Source of the DNA: Pseudomonas sp. ADAK18
GTDB taxonomy: Bacteria > Pseudomonadota > Gammaproteobacteria > Pseudomonadales > Pseudomonadaceae
NCBI RefSeq assembly: GCF_012935695.1
Contig: NZ_CP052859.1
Coordinates: 723,001-787,000 of the forward strand
Direction of reading: 5' to 3'
Length of the DNA: 64,000 nt
In this document: positions 27,105 through 38,186 of the stretch, piece after piece
Position numbering within the stretch: the stretch's first letter is position 1
Layout of the letters: each line of letters starts with the position of its first letter
Made by a program: the position numbers and the translations under genes
Notes under the pieces: model-generated
Database searches by the model: none
What the model saw: the letters and a program-made list of their open reading frames with translations, nothing else
Told to the model about the DNA's origin: nothing

Positions 27105-28726
27105 ACCGAGACTTCCTTCATCCACCGGCCCTGGTCGATTTCAATCAGCGTCGGCCCCTGGCGGTCAGTGGCGGCGCGCAATGCCGTACGCAGTTCTTCA
27201 ACGCCGCAGATGGCCTGGGCGGCGCAGCCCAGGGCCTTGGCCACGCCGATAAAGTCCGGGGTGTAGATGTCCACGCCCACCGGTTCGATAGCGCGGTTGA
27301 CCATGTATTTCTTGATCTCTTCGTAGCCCTGGTTATTCCACAGCAGGACGATGATCGGTGTGCGCGCCTCCACGGCGCTGGCCAGTTCTGACAGGGTGAA
27401 TTGCAGCCCACCGTCACCAATCAGGCACACCACCGGCGCCCTGCAACCACGCCCCAGCCAAGCGCCGATGGCGGCGGGCAGGGCGTAGCCGAGGGTGCCG
27501 TAGCCGGTGGACGAGTTGAACCAGCGACGCGGTTGATCGAGGTTCAGGGTCAGGTTGCCGGTGTAGACCGGTTGCGTGGAGTCGCCCACCAGCACTACCT
27601 CGGGCAGCTCTTCCAGAACAGTGTTGAGGAACAGGGTTTGCGCGCGGGTGGCGGCGTCCCAGGTGGGTGTCAGGTCGGCCCACAGGCGGGCGACGCGGTT
27701 GACGCCCCAATCATCATGACGAGGCGGCAACGGTTGGCGATTTAACGCTTCCAGCAACGCCTCGGCGGCGATCTGCGCGTCAGCCACCAGCGCCACCTGC
27801 GGCGGGTAGTTGCGTACGGTCTGGTCCGGGTCGATGTCGATGCGCAGCAAGGCGCCGGGAATCTCGAAGCCGCCGGCGAAGGTGACGTCGTAGTCGGTTT
27901 CGGCCAATTCAGTGCCGATAGCCAATACCACATCCGCTTCGGCGACCAACGCGCGGGTGGCCACCAGGGTTTGGGTGGAACCGATCAACAGCGGATGGTT
28001 GGCCGCCAGCATGCCTTTGGCATTGATGGTCAGGGCCACCGGTGCGCCAAGAGTTTCGGCCAGGCGGGTCAGTTCGGCAGCGGCGTCGATGGCACCGCCA
28101 CCGGCCAGGATCAGCGGCCGTCTGGCTGCTCCCAGCAACTGGCTCATCTGCTTGACCGCCGACGGTGCGGCACCGGCCCGGGCGACACTGATTGGCTCAC
28201 TGCCAAGCAGCGCATCGGCATTCTCCACCAGCACATCCAGGGGGATTTCGATATGCACCGGACGCGGCCGCCCGGCCTGGAACAGCGCAAACGCCCGCGC
28301 CAGTACGCCCGGTAATTCGGCGGCCGACATCAACGTATGGGAAAACGCCGCGACACCGGCCACCAGCGCGCTCTGGTTCGGCAGTTCATGCAACTTGCCG
28401 CGCCCGCCGCCCAACTGGCTGCGGGACTGCACGCTGGAAATCACCAGCATCGGGATCGAGTCGGCGTAGGCCTGTCCCATGGCGGTGGTGATGTTGGTCA
28501 TGCCCGGGCCGGTGATGATGAAACACACGCCGGGTTTGCCGCTGGTGCGGGCATAACCGTCGGCCATAAAGCCGGCGCCTTGTTCGTGGCGCGGGGTGAC
28601 GTGGCGGATGCTGGAACGAGCCAGGCCTCGATACAGCTCCACGGTGTGAACCCCGGGGATGCCGAACACCTGTTCCACGCCGTAGCCTTCCAGCAGCTTG
28701 ACCAATACTTCGCCACACGTCGCCAT
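27101..28726 (-). CDS. TPP-dependent decarboxylase, AruI-like (5-guanidino-2-oxopentanoate decarboxylase)
   Basis: 541 residues from the ATG at 28726 (MATCGEVLVKLLEGYGVEQV). It has the three-domain acetolactate-synthase fold: an N-terminal PYR domain with the catalytic glutamate in PRHEQGAGFMADGYAR, a middle domain, and a C-terminal PP domain with a GDG...NN thiamine-binding motif (IGDGGLQ to LLWNNQGY). It lacks any small ALS subunit gene nearby and pairs with an aldehyde dehydrogenase, as expected for a 2-keto acid decarboxylase of the arginine transaminase route. The exact keto acid is inferred. A divergent LysR gene lies 115 bases away. Confidence 0.8.
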   Translation of the reverse strand: MATCGEVLVKLLEGYGVEQVFGIPGVHTVELYRGLARSSIRHVTPRHEQGAGFMADGYARTSGKPGVCFIITGPGMTNITTAMGQAYADSIPMLVISSVQSRSQLGGGRGKLHELPNQSALVAGVAAFSHTLMSAAELPGVLARAFALFQAGRPRPVHIEIPLDVLVENADALLGSEPISVARAGAAPSAVKQMSQLLGAARRPLILAGGGAIDAAAELTRLAETLGAPVALTINAKGMLAANHPLLIGSTQTLVATRALVAEADVVLAIGTELAETDYDVTFAGGFEIPGALLRIDIDPDQTVRNYPPQVALVADAQIAAEALLEALNRQPLPPRHDDWGVNRVARLWADLTPTWDAATRAQTLFLNTVLEELPEVVLVGDSTQPVYTGNLTLNLDQPRRWFNSSTGYGTLGYALPAAIGAWLGRGCRAPVVCLIGDGGLQFTLSELASAVEARTPIIVLLWNNQGYEEIKKYMVNRAIEPVGVDIYTPDFIGVAKALGCAAQAICGVEELRTALRAATDRQGPTLIEIDQGRWMKEVSV

Positions 28727-28841
28727 TTCAAAAGCCCTTGTTGTTAATTGAGACGAGGGCGCTATTGGACGGCTGGGCTGTAGCGGCAACAATCGATAAA
28801 AAGTCATACTAGCCATGTCCTCACGTCATGGCTGCTGCCCG

Positions 28842-29714
28842 ATGAAACGCCTCCCACCGTTGCCCGCACTGCACACCTTCTGGGTCACGGCCCAGTGCTG
28901 CAACTTCACCCGTGCTGCCGAGCAATTGCACATCACCCAGGGCGCGGTCAGCCGACAAATTGCCGGGCTGGAAAGCCATCTGGGCTACCCGCTGTTCCAG
29001 CGCCAGGCCCGCGGCTTGAGCCTGACCGATGAGGGGCGCGAGTGGTCGCTACGGGCGCAGCAAGTGTTCAGCCTGATCGGTGATGCGGTGGAGCAGATCG
29101 GCCGCCGCCGCGAGACTTTACAACTCAAGGCCTCCACCTGCGTCATGCGCTGGCTGCTGCCACGGTTGATGCAGTGGCAACAGGAACGGCCGGACGTGCC
29201 GGTGGAACTCACCACCACCGTGGCCTACACCGTGGATTTTCGTCGTGAGCAGTTTGATGCGGCGGTGATCTATGCGCCCATCGCTGAGCAGTCAGCCCAG
29301 GCTCGGCATCTGTTTGATGAGCAACTCACACCGGTTTGCGCGCCGGCCTTGCTGGAGGGGTTGAAGACGCCGGCGGACTTGCAGCGGCAGGTGCTGCTGC
29401 ACCCCACGCGGGATGAGCGGGATTGGGCGTTGTGGTTGAAGGCGGCAGGTACACGATTGGGTAACTTGAACCAGGGGCATCATTTCGAGACGCTGGACTT
29501 GGCCATGACCGTGGCGTCACAGGGTTCGGGCGTGGCGATTGGCGACAGCGCGTTGATCGGCGAAGACCTCAAGGCCGGGCGGCTGGTGATGCCGTTTGAG
29601 TTGAGGGTGCCAACAGGGATGGGGTATTACCTGGTGTATCCGCCGGGGACGGAGCCGTCGGTGGGGCTTGAAGCGTTGCTGACCTGGTTGGTGGGGCAAA
29701 CTCAACCTGTGTAG
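28842..29714 (+). CDS. LysR-type regulator (GcvA-like)
   Basis: 290 residues from the ATG at 28842, with the GcvA-type start MKRLPPLPALHTFWVTAQ. The helix-turn-helix (NFTRAAEQLHITQGAVSRQI) and effector domain are complete. It is divergent from the decarboxylase-dehydrogenase operon, so it is the likely regulator of that pathway. Its last codon and TAG stop lie in a REP element that starts at 29710. Confidence 0.87.
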   Translation: MKRLPPLPALHTFWVTAQCCNFTRAAEQLHITQGAVSRQIAGLESHLGYPLFQRQARGLSLTDEGREWSLRAQQVFSLIGDAVEQIGRRRETLQLKASTCVMRWLLPRLMQWQQERPDVPVELTTTVAYTVDFRREQFDAAVIYAPIAEQSAQARHLFDEQLTPVCAPALLEGLKTPADLQRQVLLHPTRDERDWALWLKAAGTRLGNLNQGHHFETLDLAMTVASQGSGVAIGDSALIGEDLKAGRLVMPFELRVPTGMGYYLVYPPGTEPSVGLEALLTWLVGQTQPV

Positions 29715-29811
29715 CCGCTGCCGAGGCACGAGGCTGCGATGGGCTGCGCAGCGGCCCCCGAGGGCGGTCCTGCGTCCCGCATCGCAGCCTCGTGCCTCGG
29801 CAGTGGCTACA
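29710..29811. repeat. REP doublet (102 bp inverted pair)
   Basis: TGTAGCCGCTGCCGAGGCAC and its near inverse GTGCCTCGGCAGTGGCTACA bracket about 60 bases. It sits between convergent genes and supplies the stop codon of the LysR gene. Related copies are at 23191, 54257 and 62030. Confidence 0.85.
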
Positions 29812-29816
29812 GGTGA

Positions 29817-30431
29817 TTAGTAACCGACAGTAAACCGCTGGCGCGAATGCTTCGGCGTTTCCACTTCATCAATCAACGCAATCGCGTAGTCGGCAAAGCT
29901 GATCCAACTGCGACCTTCGCTGCTCACCAACAAATCATCCTGACCCAGGCGGAATTTGCCGGTGCGCTCAGTCTCGACAAACTCCGCCGACGGCGACAGA
30001 AAGGTCCAGTCGAGCTCCTTTTCCTGACGCAAGGCGTTGAGGAATTCAATCCCAGCGCCGGCTTCAGCCTTGTACTCCGCCGGGAAACCAGGGCTGTCGA
30101 ACACGCGACCACCGCCCGGTAGCAACAGCGAAGCGGCACCGCCCACCACCAACAGGCGTTTCACGCCGGCCTTCTTCACCGGGCCGATCACAGCGCTGGC
30201 GGGCAGGGTGGCAAAGTGTGCGGCGCTGATCACCACGTCGTTGCCGGCGACGGCCTGTTGCAGGGCATTGGCGTCCTGGGCATCCACCTGCTTGACCGTC
30301 ACACCAGGGCGTACGCCGATCTTGTCGGTATTTCGGGCAATGGCCGTAACGGTGTGGCCGCGACGCAGGGCTTCTTCCAGCAGTTGGCTACCGGCACGAC
30401 CGGTGGCACCAATAATTGCGATCTTGCTCAT
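29817..30431 (-). CDS. NAD(P)-dependent oxidoreductase, atypical SDR family (NAD(P)H-binding)
   Basis: 204 residues from the ATG at 30431, with a GGAG box. The Rossmann motif GATGRAG is at about residues 8-14. The fold matches the YesF/YwnB-like atypical short-chain dehydrogenases that bind NAD(P)H; a catalytic Tyr-x-x-x-Lys is not obvious. It follows the MBL gene by 31 bases on the same strand and is probably in its operon. Substrate unknown. Confidence 0.83.
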   Translation of the reverse strand: MSKIAIIGATGRAGSQLLEEALRRGHTVTAIARNTDKIGVRPGVTVKQVDAQDANALQQAVAGNDVVISAAHFATLPASAVIGPVKKAGVKRLLVVGGAASLLLPGGGRVFDSPGFPAEYKAEAGAGIEFLNALRQEKELDWTFLSPSAEFVETERTGKFRLGQDDLLVSSEGRSWISFADYAIALIDEVETPKHSRQRFTVGY

Positions 30432-30462
30432 GACGTTCTCCAGTACGGTAGGTTGAAACACT

Positions 30463-31329
30463 TCACCACTTCATCTCGCCCTTGGCGACTTTGGCACTCA
30501 GCTCCAGGGAGCTTTCGTCGGCCAGGTTCGGGTAACGCTTTTTCATGGCTGTAATCAGTGCGGCGGAATCCTTGGCCTTGGCGGTTTCTTCGTCGAAGGC
30601 CTTGATGTAGTCAGCGGTAAACGCCACGGATTTCAGCGACGGTGTGCCCAGGTAGTGACCTGGAACCACGGTGCGCGGTTTCAGGTCTTCGATACGTTGC
30701 AGGGTGGCCAGCCAGTCCGTGTGGGATTTCGCGCTCTGGGTGTCAGCCATCCACACATGGATGTTTTCAGCCACGACTACACCGCCAACCACCGCCTTGA
30801 TGGACGGGATCCACACAAAGCTGCGGTCCGGCTGCGGGCTGTCGAGGCCGATCACTTCCAGTTTCTGCCCTTCGAGGGTCAGCTCATGGCCTTCAAGCAC
30901 TTGAGGGACGATGGTTTTGGCGGGCTTATCGGCGCCCATTTTCGGCCCCCAGAATTCAAGTTTGCCGGCCACGGTGGCTTTGATGTGATCCACCACCGGT
31001 TGTGGCGCCAGCACCTTGGCGTCAGGGAAGGCCGCAATCAGAGTATCGAGGCCGAAGTAATAGTCTGGGTCACCGTGGCTGATATAGATGGTGGTCAGTT
31101 GCTTGCCACTGGCGCGGATCTTCTGCACCAGTTGCTCGGCCTGGCCCTTGCCGAATTGGGCGTCCACCAGGATCGCGTCTTTCTGGCCGCTGACCAGTAC
31201 CGAACTGACCGGGAAAATTGCTGCTTCACCTGGGTTGTAGACATCCAGACTCAGGTCGGCGGCTGCGGCGTGGGCGGCAAAGCCCAGGGCAGCCGAAGCC
31301 AGTGCAAAACGCTTGAGGATCGAGAACAT
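30463..31329 (-). CDS. Periplasmic metallo-beta-lactamase-fold protein with altered metal motif
   Basis: 288 residues: signal peptide (residues 1-23, SAALGFAAHAAAA), then an MBL fold. The usual HxHxDH motif reads SHGDPDYYFG (about residues 88-97), so the second and last histidines are Asp and Tyr; a later GHYLG supplies another His. It may bind metal through Asp or act differently. Divergent from a LysR regulator across 114 bases, and followed by an oxidoreductase gene. Confidence 0.8.
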   Translation of the reverse strand: MFSILKRFALASAALGFAAHAAAADLSLDVYNPGEAAIFPVSSVLVSGQKDAILVDAQFGKGQAEQLVQKIRASGKQLTTIYISHGDPDYYFGLDTLIAAFPDAKVLAPQPVVDHIKATVAGKLEFWGPKMGADKPAKTIVPQVLEGHELTLEGQKLEVIGLDSPQPDRSFVWIPSIKAVVGGVVVAENIHVWMADTQSAKSHTDWLATLQRIEDLKPRTVVPGHYLGTPSLKSVAFTADYIKAFDEETAKAKDSAALITAMKKRYPNLADESSLELSAKVAKGEMKW

Positions 31330-31443
31330 GTGCAACTCCAGCAGTCGATAGGCCTTGGCAGGCGATGAACAGAGCTTAGTTGCACTGAACGCAGCAAAAA
31401 ATGCGATGCTTGAACATAGTTTGTTTCTGAAATCGGGCAAATC

Positions 31444-32349
31444 ATGGATCGTCTTCAAGCAATGCGGGTGTTTGTCACGGTGGTGGACCTGGGCAGCCAG
31501 TCGGCTGCTGCCGATCATCTGGACCTGTCACGCCCGGTGGTGTCGCGTTACCTGGCGGAGCTGGAGGATTGGGTGGGCGCGCGGTTGATGCATCGCACCA
31601 CACGCAAGCTGAGCCTGACTGCCGCCGGCAGCGAAACCTTGCCCCGTTGTCGCCAGATGCTGGAACTGTGCAGTGACATGCAAGCCGCCGTCAGCGAACC
31701 GGACGAAGCCCCACGGGGCCTGTTGCGCCTGAGTGTCAGCACCTCCTTCGGCCAGGCGCAGTTGGCGGATGCCATGGCCGAATACGTCAAGCGCTACCCG
31801 CAGGTCTCTGTCGACCTGCAAATGCTCGACCGTACGGTGAACCTGGTGGATGAGCGCATCGACCTGGCCATCCGCACCAGCAACGACCTGGACCCCAACC
31901 TGATCGCCCGCAAGCTCACGGTCTGCCGCTCGGTGATTTGTGCATCACCACTTTACCTGCTGGAACATCCGCAACCGCACAAGGTGGAGGACCTCGCCCG
32001 ACACAACTGCCTGACCCATTCCTATTTCGGCAAAAGCCTCTGGCATTTCGAAGAGGGTGGCGAACACGTCTCGGTGCCAGTGCAAGGCAACATCAGCGCC
32101 AACGAGGCCAGCACGCTGTTAAGAGCGACGTTGGCCGGTGCGGGGGTCTCTATGCTGCCCAGCTACCAGGCCGGGGACTATATTCGCAGCGGCCAGTTGA
32201 TCCGCCTGCTTCCCGAGGCTGAACCACGGCAGATGAACATGTACGCGGTGTATGCCTCGCGCAAACACATGCCGTCGGCGCTGCGCAGCCTGCTGGATTT
32301 CCTGGTGTTGAGGTTTCCCGAAGACCCGGTGTGGGATATCGGTCTTTAA
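31444..32349 (+). CDS. LysR-type transcriptional regulator
   Basis: 301 residues with a classical CrgA/AaeR-like LysR layout: helix-turn-helix (MRVFVTVVDLGSQSAAADHL, then SRPVVSRYLAELEDWVGARL), linker, and effector domain. Divergent from the MBL-fold/oxidoreductase operon, which it most likely controls. The start MDRLQAMRVF is standard for this group. Confidence 0.87.
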   Translation: MDRLQAMRVFVTVVDLGSQSAAADHLDLSRPVVSRYLAELEDWVGARLMHRTTRKLSLTAAGSETLPRCRQMLELCSDMQAAVSEPDEAPRGLLRLSVSTSFGQAQLADAMAEYVKRYPQVSVDLQMLDRTVNLVDERIDLAIRTSNDLDPNLIARKLTVCRSVICASPLYLLEHPQPHKVEDLARHNCLTHSYFGKSLWHFEEGGEHVSVPVQGNISANEASTLLRATLAGAGVSMLPSYQAGDYIRSGQLIRLLPEAEPRQMNMYAVYASRKHMPSALRSLLDFLVLRFPEDPVWDIGL

Positions 32350-32449
32350 CGCGTCATAAAGGTGTTGAATACCGCCCCATAATGGCGGTGTGCCCTGTCT
32401 GATCTATGCTGATTGAAGCACCTTCTTGATCGGATCAGAGGTCAGCATC

Positions 32450-32618
32450 ATGTCGATCAAAACAAGAAAGTATCTGACGATTTTCACCCTGTGCGCTGCC
32501 GCCACGGCGTTGTATGGCACGGCCGCCTATCGCGTCGAACAGACCCGCATGAAGCCGAGCCTGGCTGCCAGTTGCGACCGTGACCATTGCATTCCCCAAA
32601 CCGCCAGCTTGAGCGCCC

Positions 32619-32626
<8 letters not shown>
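32450..32626 (+). CDS. Small hypothetical protein with N-terminal hydrophobic segment
   Basis: 58 residues; MSIKTRKYLTIFTLCAAATA resembles an uncleaved anchor or signal peptide, followed by a short tail with two cysteines (SCDRDHC). An AGAGGTCAGCATC ribosome-binding region precedes the ATG at 32450. The stop overlaps the end of the convergent AraC gene by eight bases. Function unknown. Confidence 0.55.
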
Positions 32627-34879
<2,253 letters not shown>

Positions 34880-34951
34880 CGGGCTATCGAGTAAACTGAC
34901 AAGCATTCCTGCGGGCCCTTTTACCCGTGGGGCTTGCCTGCAGGTTCAGCC

Positions 34952-36469
34952 GTGACCAACCTCAATCAGCCCGTTCAGCCCAAACCCGCCATCCGCAGTG
35001 TTCTGGTCGCCTTGATGATGGCGATTTTTCTCGGCGCGCTGGACCAGACCATCGTCGCCGTCTCGATGCCGGCCATTTCCGCCCGGTTCAACGACGTCAA
35101 CCTGCTGGCCTGGGTTATCTCCGGCTACATGGTGGCGATGACGGTGGCGGTGCCGATCTACGGCAAGCTTGGTGACCTGTACGGGCGGCGGCCGATGATG
35201 CTGATTGGCATGGGCCTGTTCACTATTGCTTCGTTGTTCTGCGGCATGGCGCAAAGCATGGAACAACTGGTGTTGGCGCGGATCCTCCAGGGCATTGGCG
35301 CCGGTGGGATGATCTCGGTGAGCCAGGCGATCATCGGCGACATCATCCCGCCCCGTGAGCGCGGTCGCTACCAAGGCTATTTCAGCAGCATGTACGCGGT
35401 GGCGAGCGTCGCCGGGCCGGTGCTGGGCGGTTATATGACTGAATACTTGTCCTGGCGCTGGGTGTTCCTGATCAACCTGCCGCTGGGCGCGGGCGCCTGG
35501 TGGGTGGCACATCGCACGCTGGTGGGGCTGCCAGTGCCGCAACGTAAACCTGTCATCGACTATCTGGGCACCTTGCTGATGATCATCGGCCTGACCGCGC
35601 TGTTGCTGGGCATCACTGAAATCGGCCAGGGCCACCATTGGCGTGACGATCAAGTCTTGGGGTTGCTGGTCTGCGCCCTGGTGGCGCTGACGGTGTTTGT
35701 CTGGCATGAACGCCGGGCACGCGAACCCTTGCTGCCGATGCACCTGTTCGCCAACCGCAGTGCGGTGCTGTGTTGGTGCACGATTTTCTTTACCAGCTTC
35801 CAGGCGATTTCGCTGATCGTGCTGATGCCTTTGCGTTACCAGACCGTTACCGGCGCCGGTGCCGACAGCGCGGCGTTGCACTTGTTGCCATTGGCTATTG
35901 GTTTGCCGATGGGCGCTTATTTTGCCGGGCGCATGACCTCGGTGACTGGCCGCTACAAACCGATGATCCTTACCGGCGCGTTGTTGACTCCGTTGGCGAT
36001 CCTCGGCATGGCGTTCAGTGCGCCGCAGGCGTTGCTGTTGAGTAGCTTGTTCATGTTGCTCAGTGGGATTGCTGCGGGTATGCAGTTTCCCACCTCCTTG
36101 GTGGGGACGCAGAATTCGGTGGAACAACGGGACATTGGCGTGGCTACCAGCACCACCAACCTGTTTCGCTCCCTCGGTGGTGCGGTGGGGGTGGCATGTA
36201 TGTCGGCGCTGCTGTTGGCGTTGTTGCAGGATTCCAGTTTTGCTCATCTGGCCAGTGGGGCGCTGGTGGCGGAGGGCAGTTCTGGCAATGTGTTGCTCGA
36301 TGGGCTTAATGCGGCGCCAGGGCCGGCGCAGGATGCTTTGCGGGGGGAGTTGTTGGTGACGTTTCGGCATTTGCTGATGGTGAGTGCGGGGGTGTCGTTG
36401 TTGGGGTTGGCGGCGGCGGTTGCGATGCCTAATCGGGTGTTGCGGGGGCGGGAGGACAAGGTTAATTGA
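34952..36469 (+). CDS. DHA2-family (14-TM) MFS multidrug transporter
   Basis: About 505 residues and fourteen membrane segments (EmrB/QacA type). Motifs: LDQTIVAVSMPAI in segment 1, GKLGDLYGRRP in loop 2-3 (motif A), and GPVLGGYMTEYLSWRWVFLIN in segment 5 (motif C). Neither start is well supported: a GTG at 34952 is chosen; a TTG at 34934 is in frame. It follows pobA by 72 bases on the same strand but need not be linked to aromatic metabolism. Confidence 0.84.
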   Translation: MTNLNQPVQPKPAIRSVLVALMMAIFLGALDQTIVAVSMPAISARFNDVNLLAWVISGYMVAMTVAVPIYGKLGDLYGRRPMMLIGMGLFTIASLFCGMAQSMEQLVLARILQGIGAGGMISVSQAIIGDIIPPRERGRYQGYFSSMYAVASVAGPVLGGYMTEYLSWRWVFLINLPLGAGAWWVAHRTLVGLPVPQRKPVIDYLGTLLMIIGLTALLLGITEIGQGHHWRDDQVLGLLVCALVALTVFVWHERRAREPLLPMHLFANRSAVLCWCTIFFTSFQAISLIVLMPLRYQTVTGAGADSAALHLLPLAIGLPMGAYFAGRMTSVTGRYKPMILTGALLTPLAILGMAFSAPQALLLSSLFMLLSGIAAGMQFPTSLVGTQNSVEQRDIGVATSTTNLFRSLGGAVGVACMSALLLALLQDSSFAHLASGALVAEGSSGNVLLDGLNAAPGPAQDALRGELLVTFRHLLMVSAGVSLLGLAAAVAMPNRVLRGREDKVN

Positions 36470-36476
36470 TGGTGTA

Positions 36477-37268
36477 CATATCCGTTGCTGCGGTAATGGC
36501 CGCCATTGGTTCCGCTCTTACAGCGGGTCACTTTGCAAAAGCGGCAAAGTAACCAAAACGCTCTTGCCCCACCACTCGGTGCCTCGCTTTGGCTCGGCAT
36601 GCCCTCACTCCGGCATTGCTCCGTGGGCCGCCGCAATGGGCCATCCCTGGCCCAGTGCGGCTAAACCGGCGTCCTGCCGGTTTACCCACGGATCAATGCC
36701 TGCGTTCGGCCATCGTGGTTTAACGGGGCGCCTAAGATCAAAGTCAAAAGCAGATCAAGAGCACAGCGGCCTACCGGCCGGCTTGAGTGGTGTGAAGCGA
36801 AGGCAAAATCAAAAGCGAGCACGGTCTACTGTGGGAGCTGGCTTGCCTGCGATGCAGGCAACTCGGTCTTTCAGGAACACCGAGGTGATGCCATCGCAGG
36901 CAAGCCAGCTCCCACAGAAAAGCAGATCTGCTTTCGCTCTGGCCCTTGCCTTTGCTTCTACCACTCAGGTCGGCTTTCAGGCCGCCGTGCTTTTGATTGT
37001 GATCTTAGGCGCCCCGTTAAACCACGCTGGCCGAACGCAGGTATTACGCAGTGGGTAAACCGGCAGGACGCCGGTTTAGCCGCGTTGGGCCATGGATGGC
37101 CCGTCGCGGCGGCCCACGGAGTAATGCCGGAGTGAGGGCACACCGAGCCTGGGCGAGGTGCCGAGTGGTGGGGCAAGAGCCCTTTTGGTTACTTTTGGGG
37201 CTCTTTTCCAAAAGTGACCCGCTGTAAGAGCGGAACCAATAGCAGCCATTACCGCAGCAACGGATATG
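36477..37268. repeat. 792-bp imperfect palindrome with nested REP pair
   Basis: The left arm (36477-36752) and right arm (36987-37268) are inverse copies with scattered mismatches: for example CATATCCGTTGCTGCGGTAA at the left edge and its complement at the right edge, and TTTAACGGGGCGCCTAAGAT near 36720-36740 with its inverse near 37000-37020. The symmetry continues inward (36753-36986) to a pair of REP units at 36830-36860 and 36887-36916. It fills the gap between the DHA2 pump and the Cache protein. No gene is seen in it. Confidence 0.9.
36830..36916. repeat. REP doublet at centre of the large palindrome
   Basis: TGTGGGAGCTGGCTTGCCTG (from 36830) and its inverse CAGGCAAGCCAGCTCCCACA (to 36916), the same unit as at 10597-10662. 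Confidence 0.88.
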
Positions 37269-37292
37269 CCCCCTCCCAGCCCCTCCAAAACC

Positions 37293-38132
37293 TCAAGGAC
37301 TGTAATACCCCACAGCCACCATCAAACGCCCAGCCTTACGCAAATAGGCATGCTTATCCTCAACCTTCCCCGTCACCGGGTTCTTCCATCGATACTGATA
37401 TTCCCCCTGATCCTGCTCAGCCATCAGCTTCAAGATCGGTTCCCCCACCGGCTTACCCTCCGGGTCGTTGATCTTGCCAAAGTCGGTATTAACCAACCGC
37501 AAATTTGTCCCGTGAGCCACGTACCGCTGGGTATCCAGGTCAACCACAAACACATACAGATCATCCTGCAGAAAACCACCCTGCATCGCATTGATCGCCT
37601 TGAGCGTGCCGCTTTCATCTTTCGCCAGATCGTCTACTGCCTTGTCCCGCAGGGCCTTGGCCTGCTCCGGCGAGGCCCGTGGCAGGTAATAGCCCACCGC
37701 GAGAATGCGATCGCCAATGCGCTGATAAAACACGTGCTTGCGTTCGACCTTGCCGTCGTTCCAGTTCTGCCACCGGTAGTCGGCCTGCTGAATACCGTTG
37801 GCCTCGGGCTGTAGCAGCACATCCTTGAAGGATTTGCGCAGGTCCGGCCCCAGTACTTCGGAGATATCCCGATCGATCAACGCGGAGGAGGGCCCGCCAC
37901 TGGCCAGCAGAACGCCCTTGGTGTCGACCACGAATACGTAGCGATCCTTGTCGACAAACTCGCCCTGACGACTGAAGGCTGCGAAGGCCTTGTCGCCATA
38001 GTCGTGGTAGTAAGCCAAGGCCTTTTCCAGCAGGGCTTTGGCGGCTTGGGCGTCTTTGTCTTGCGTGGTGGCGGCGTGCACCTGGCTGAAACACAACAGT
38101 AACAGCCAGGTGATGCGGAGCATTGCCTTCAT
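37293..38132 (-). CDS. Periplasmic double Cache-domain protein
   Basis: 279 residues: signal peptide (residues 1-20, ITWLLLLCFSQVHA), then two similar sensory (sCache_2-like) domains, about residues 25-150 and 155-279. Each has the DxYVFVVD strand (DRYVFVVDTKG and DLYVFVVDLDT) and ends in a VGYY strand. There is no transmitter or chemotaxis domain, so it is a free ligand-binding protein. It lies downstream of cynS on the same strand (55-base gap) and may be in the cyn transcript. Confidence 0.85.
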   Translation of the reverse strand: MKAMLRITWLLLLCFSQVHAATTQDKDAQAAKALLEKALAYYHDYGDKAFAAFSRQGEFVDKDRYVFVVDTKGVLLASGGPSSALIDRDISEVLGPDLRKSFKDVLLQPEANGIQQADYRWQNWNDGKVERKHVFYQRIGDRILAVGYYLPRASPEQAKALRDKAVDDLAKDESGTLKAINAMQGGFLQDDLYVFVVDLDTQRYVAHGTNLRLVNTDFGKINDPEGKPVGEPILKLMAEQDQGEYQYRWKNPVTGKVEDKHAYLRKAGRLMVAVGYYSP

Positions 38133-38186
38133 TGCCCGTCCCTCGTTCTTGTCAGTGTCCCAAGAGCGTAGACGGTTGTCGGGTAA

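Noticed and set aside
27101..28726. Acetolactate synthase large subunit
   Set aside because: No small-subunit gene and a coupled aldehyde dehydrogenase gene argue for a keto-acid decarboxylase.
36477..37268. Insertion sequence or MITE in the large palindrome
   Set aside because: No transposase frame, no clear target-site duplication and arms too long for a MITE.
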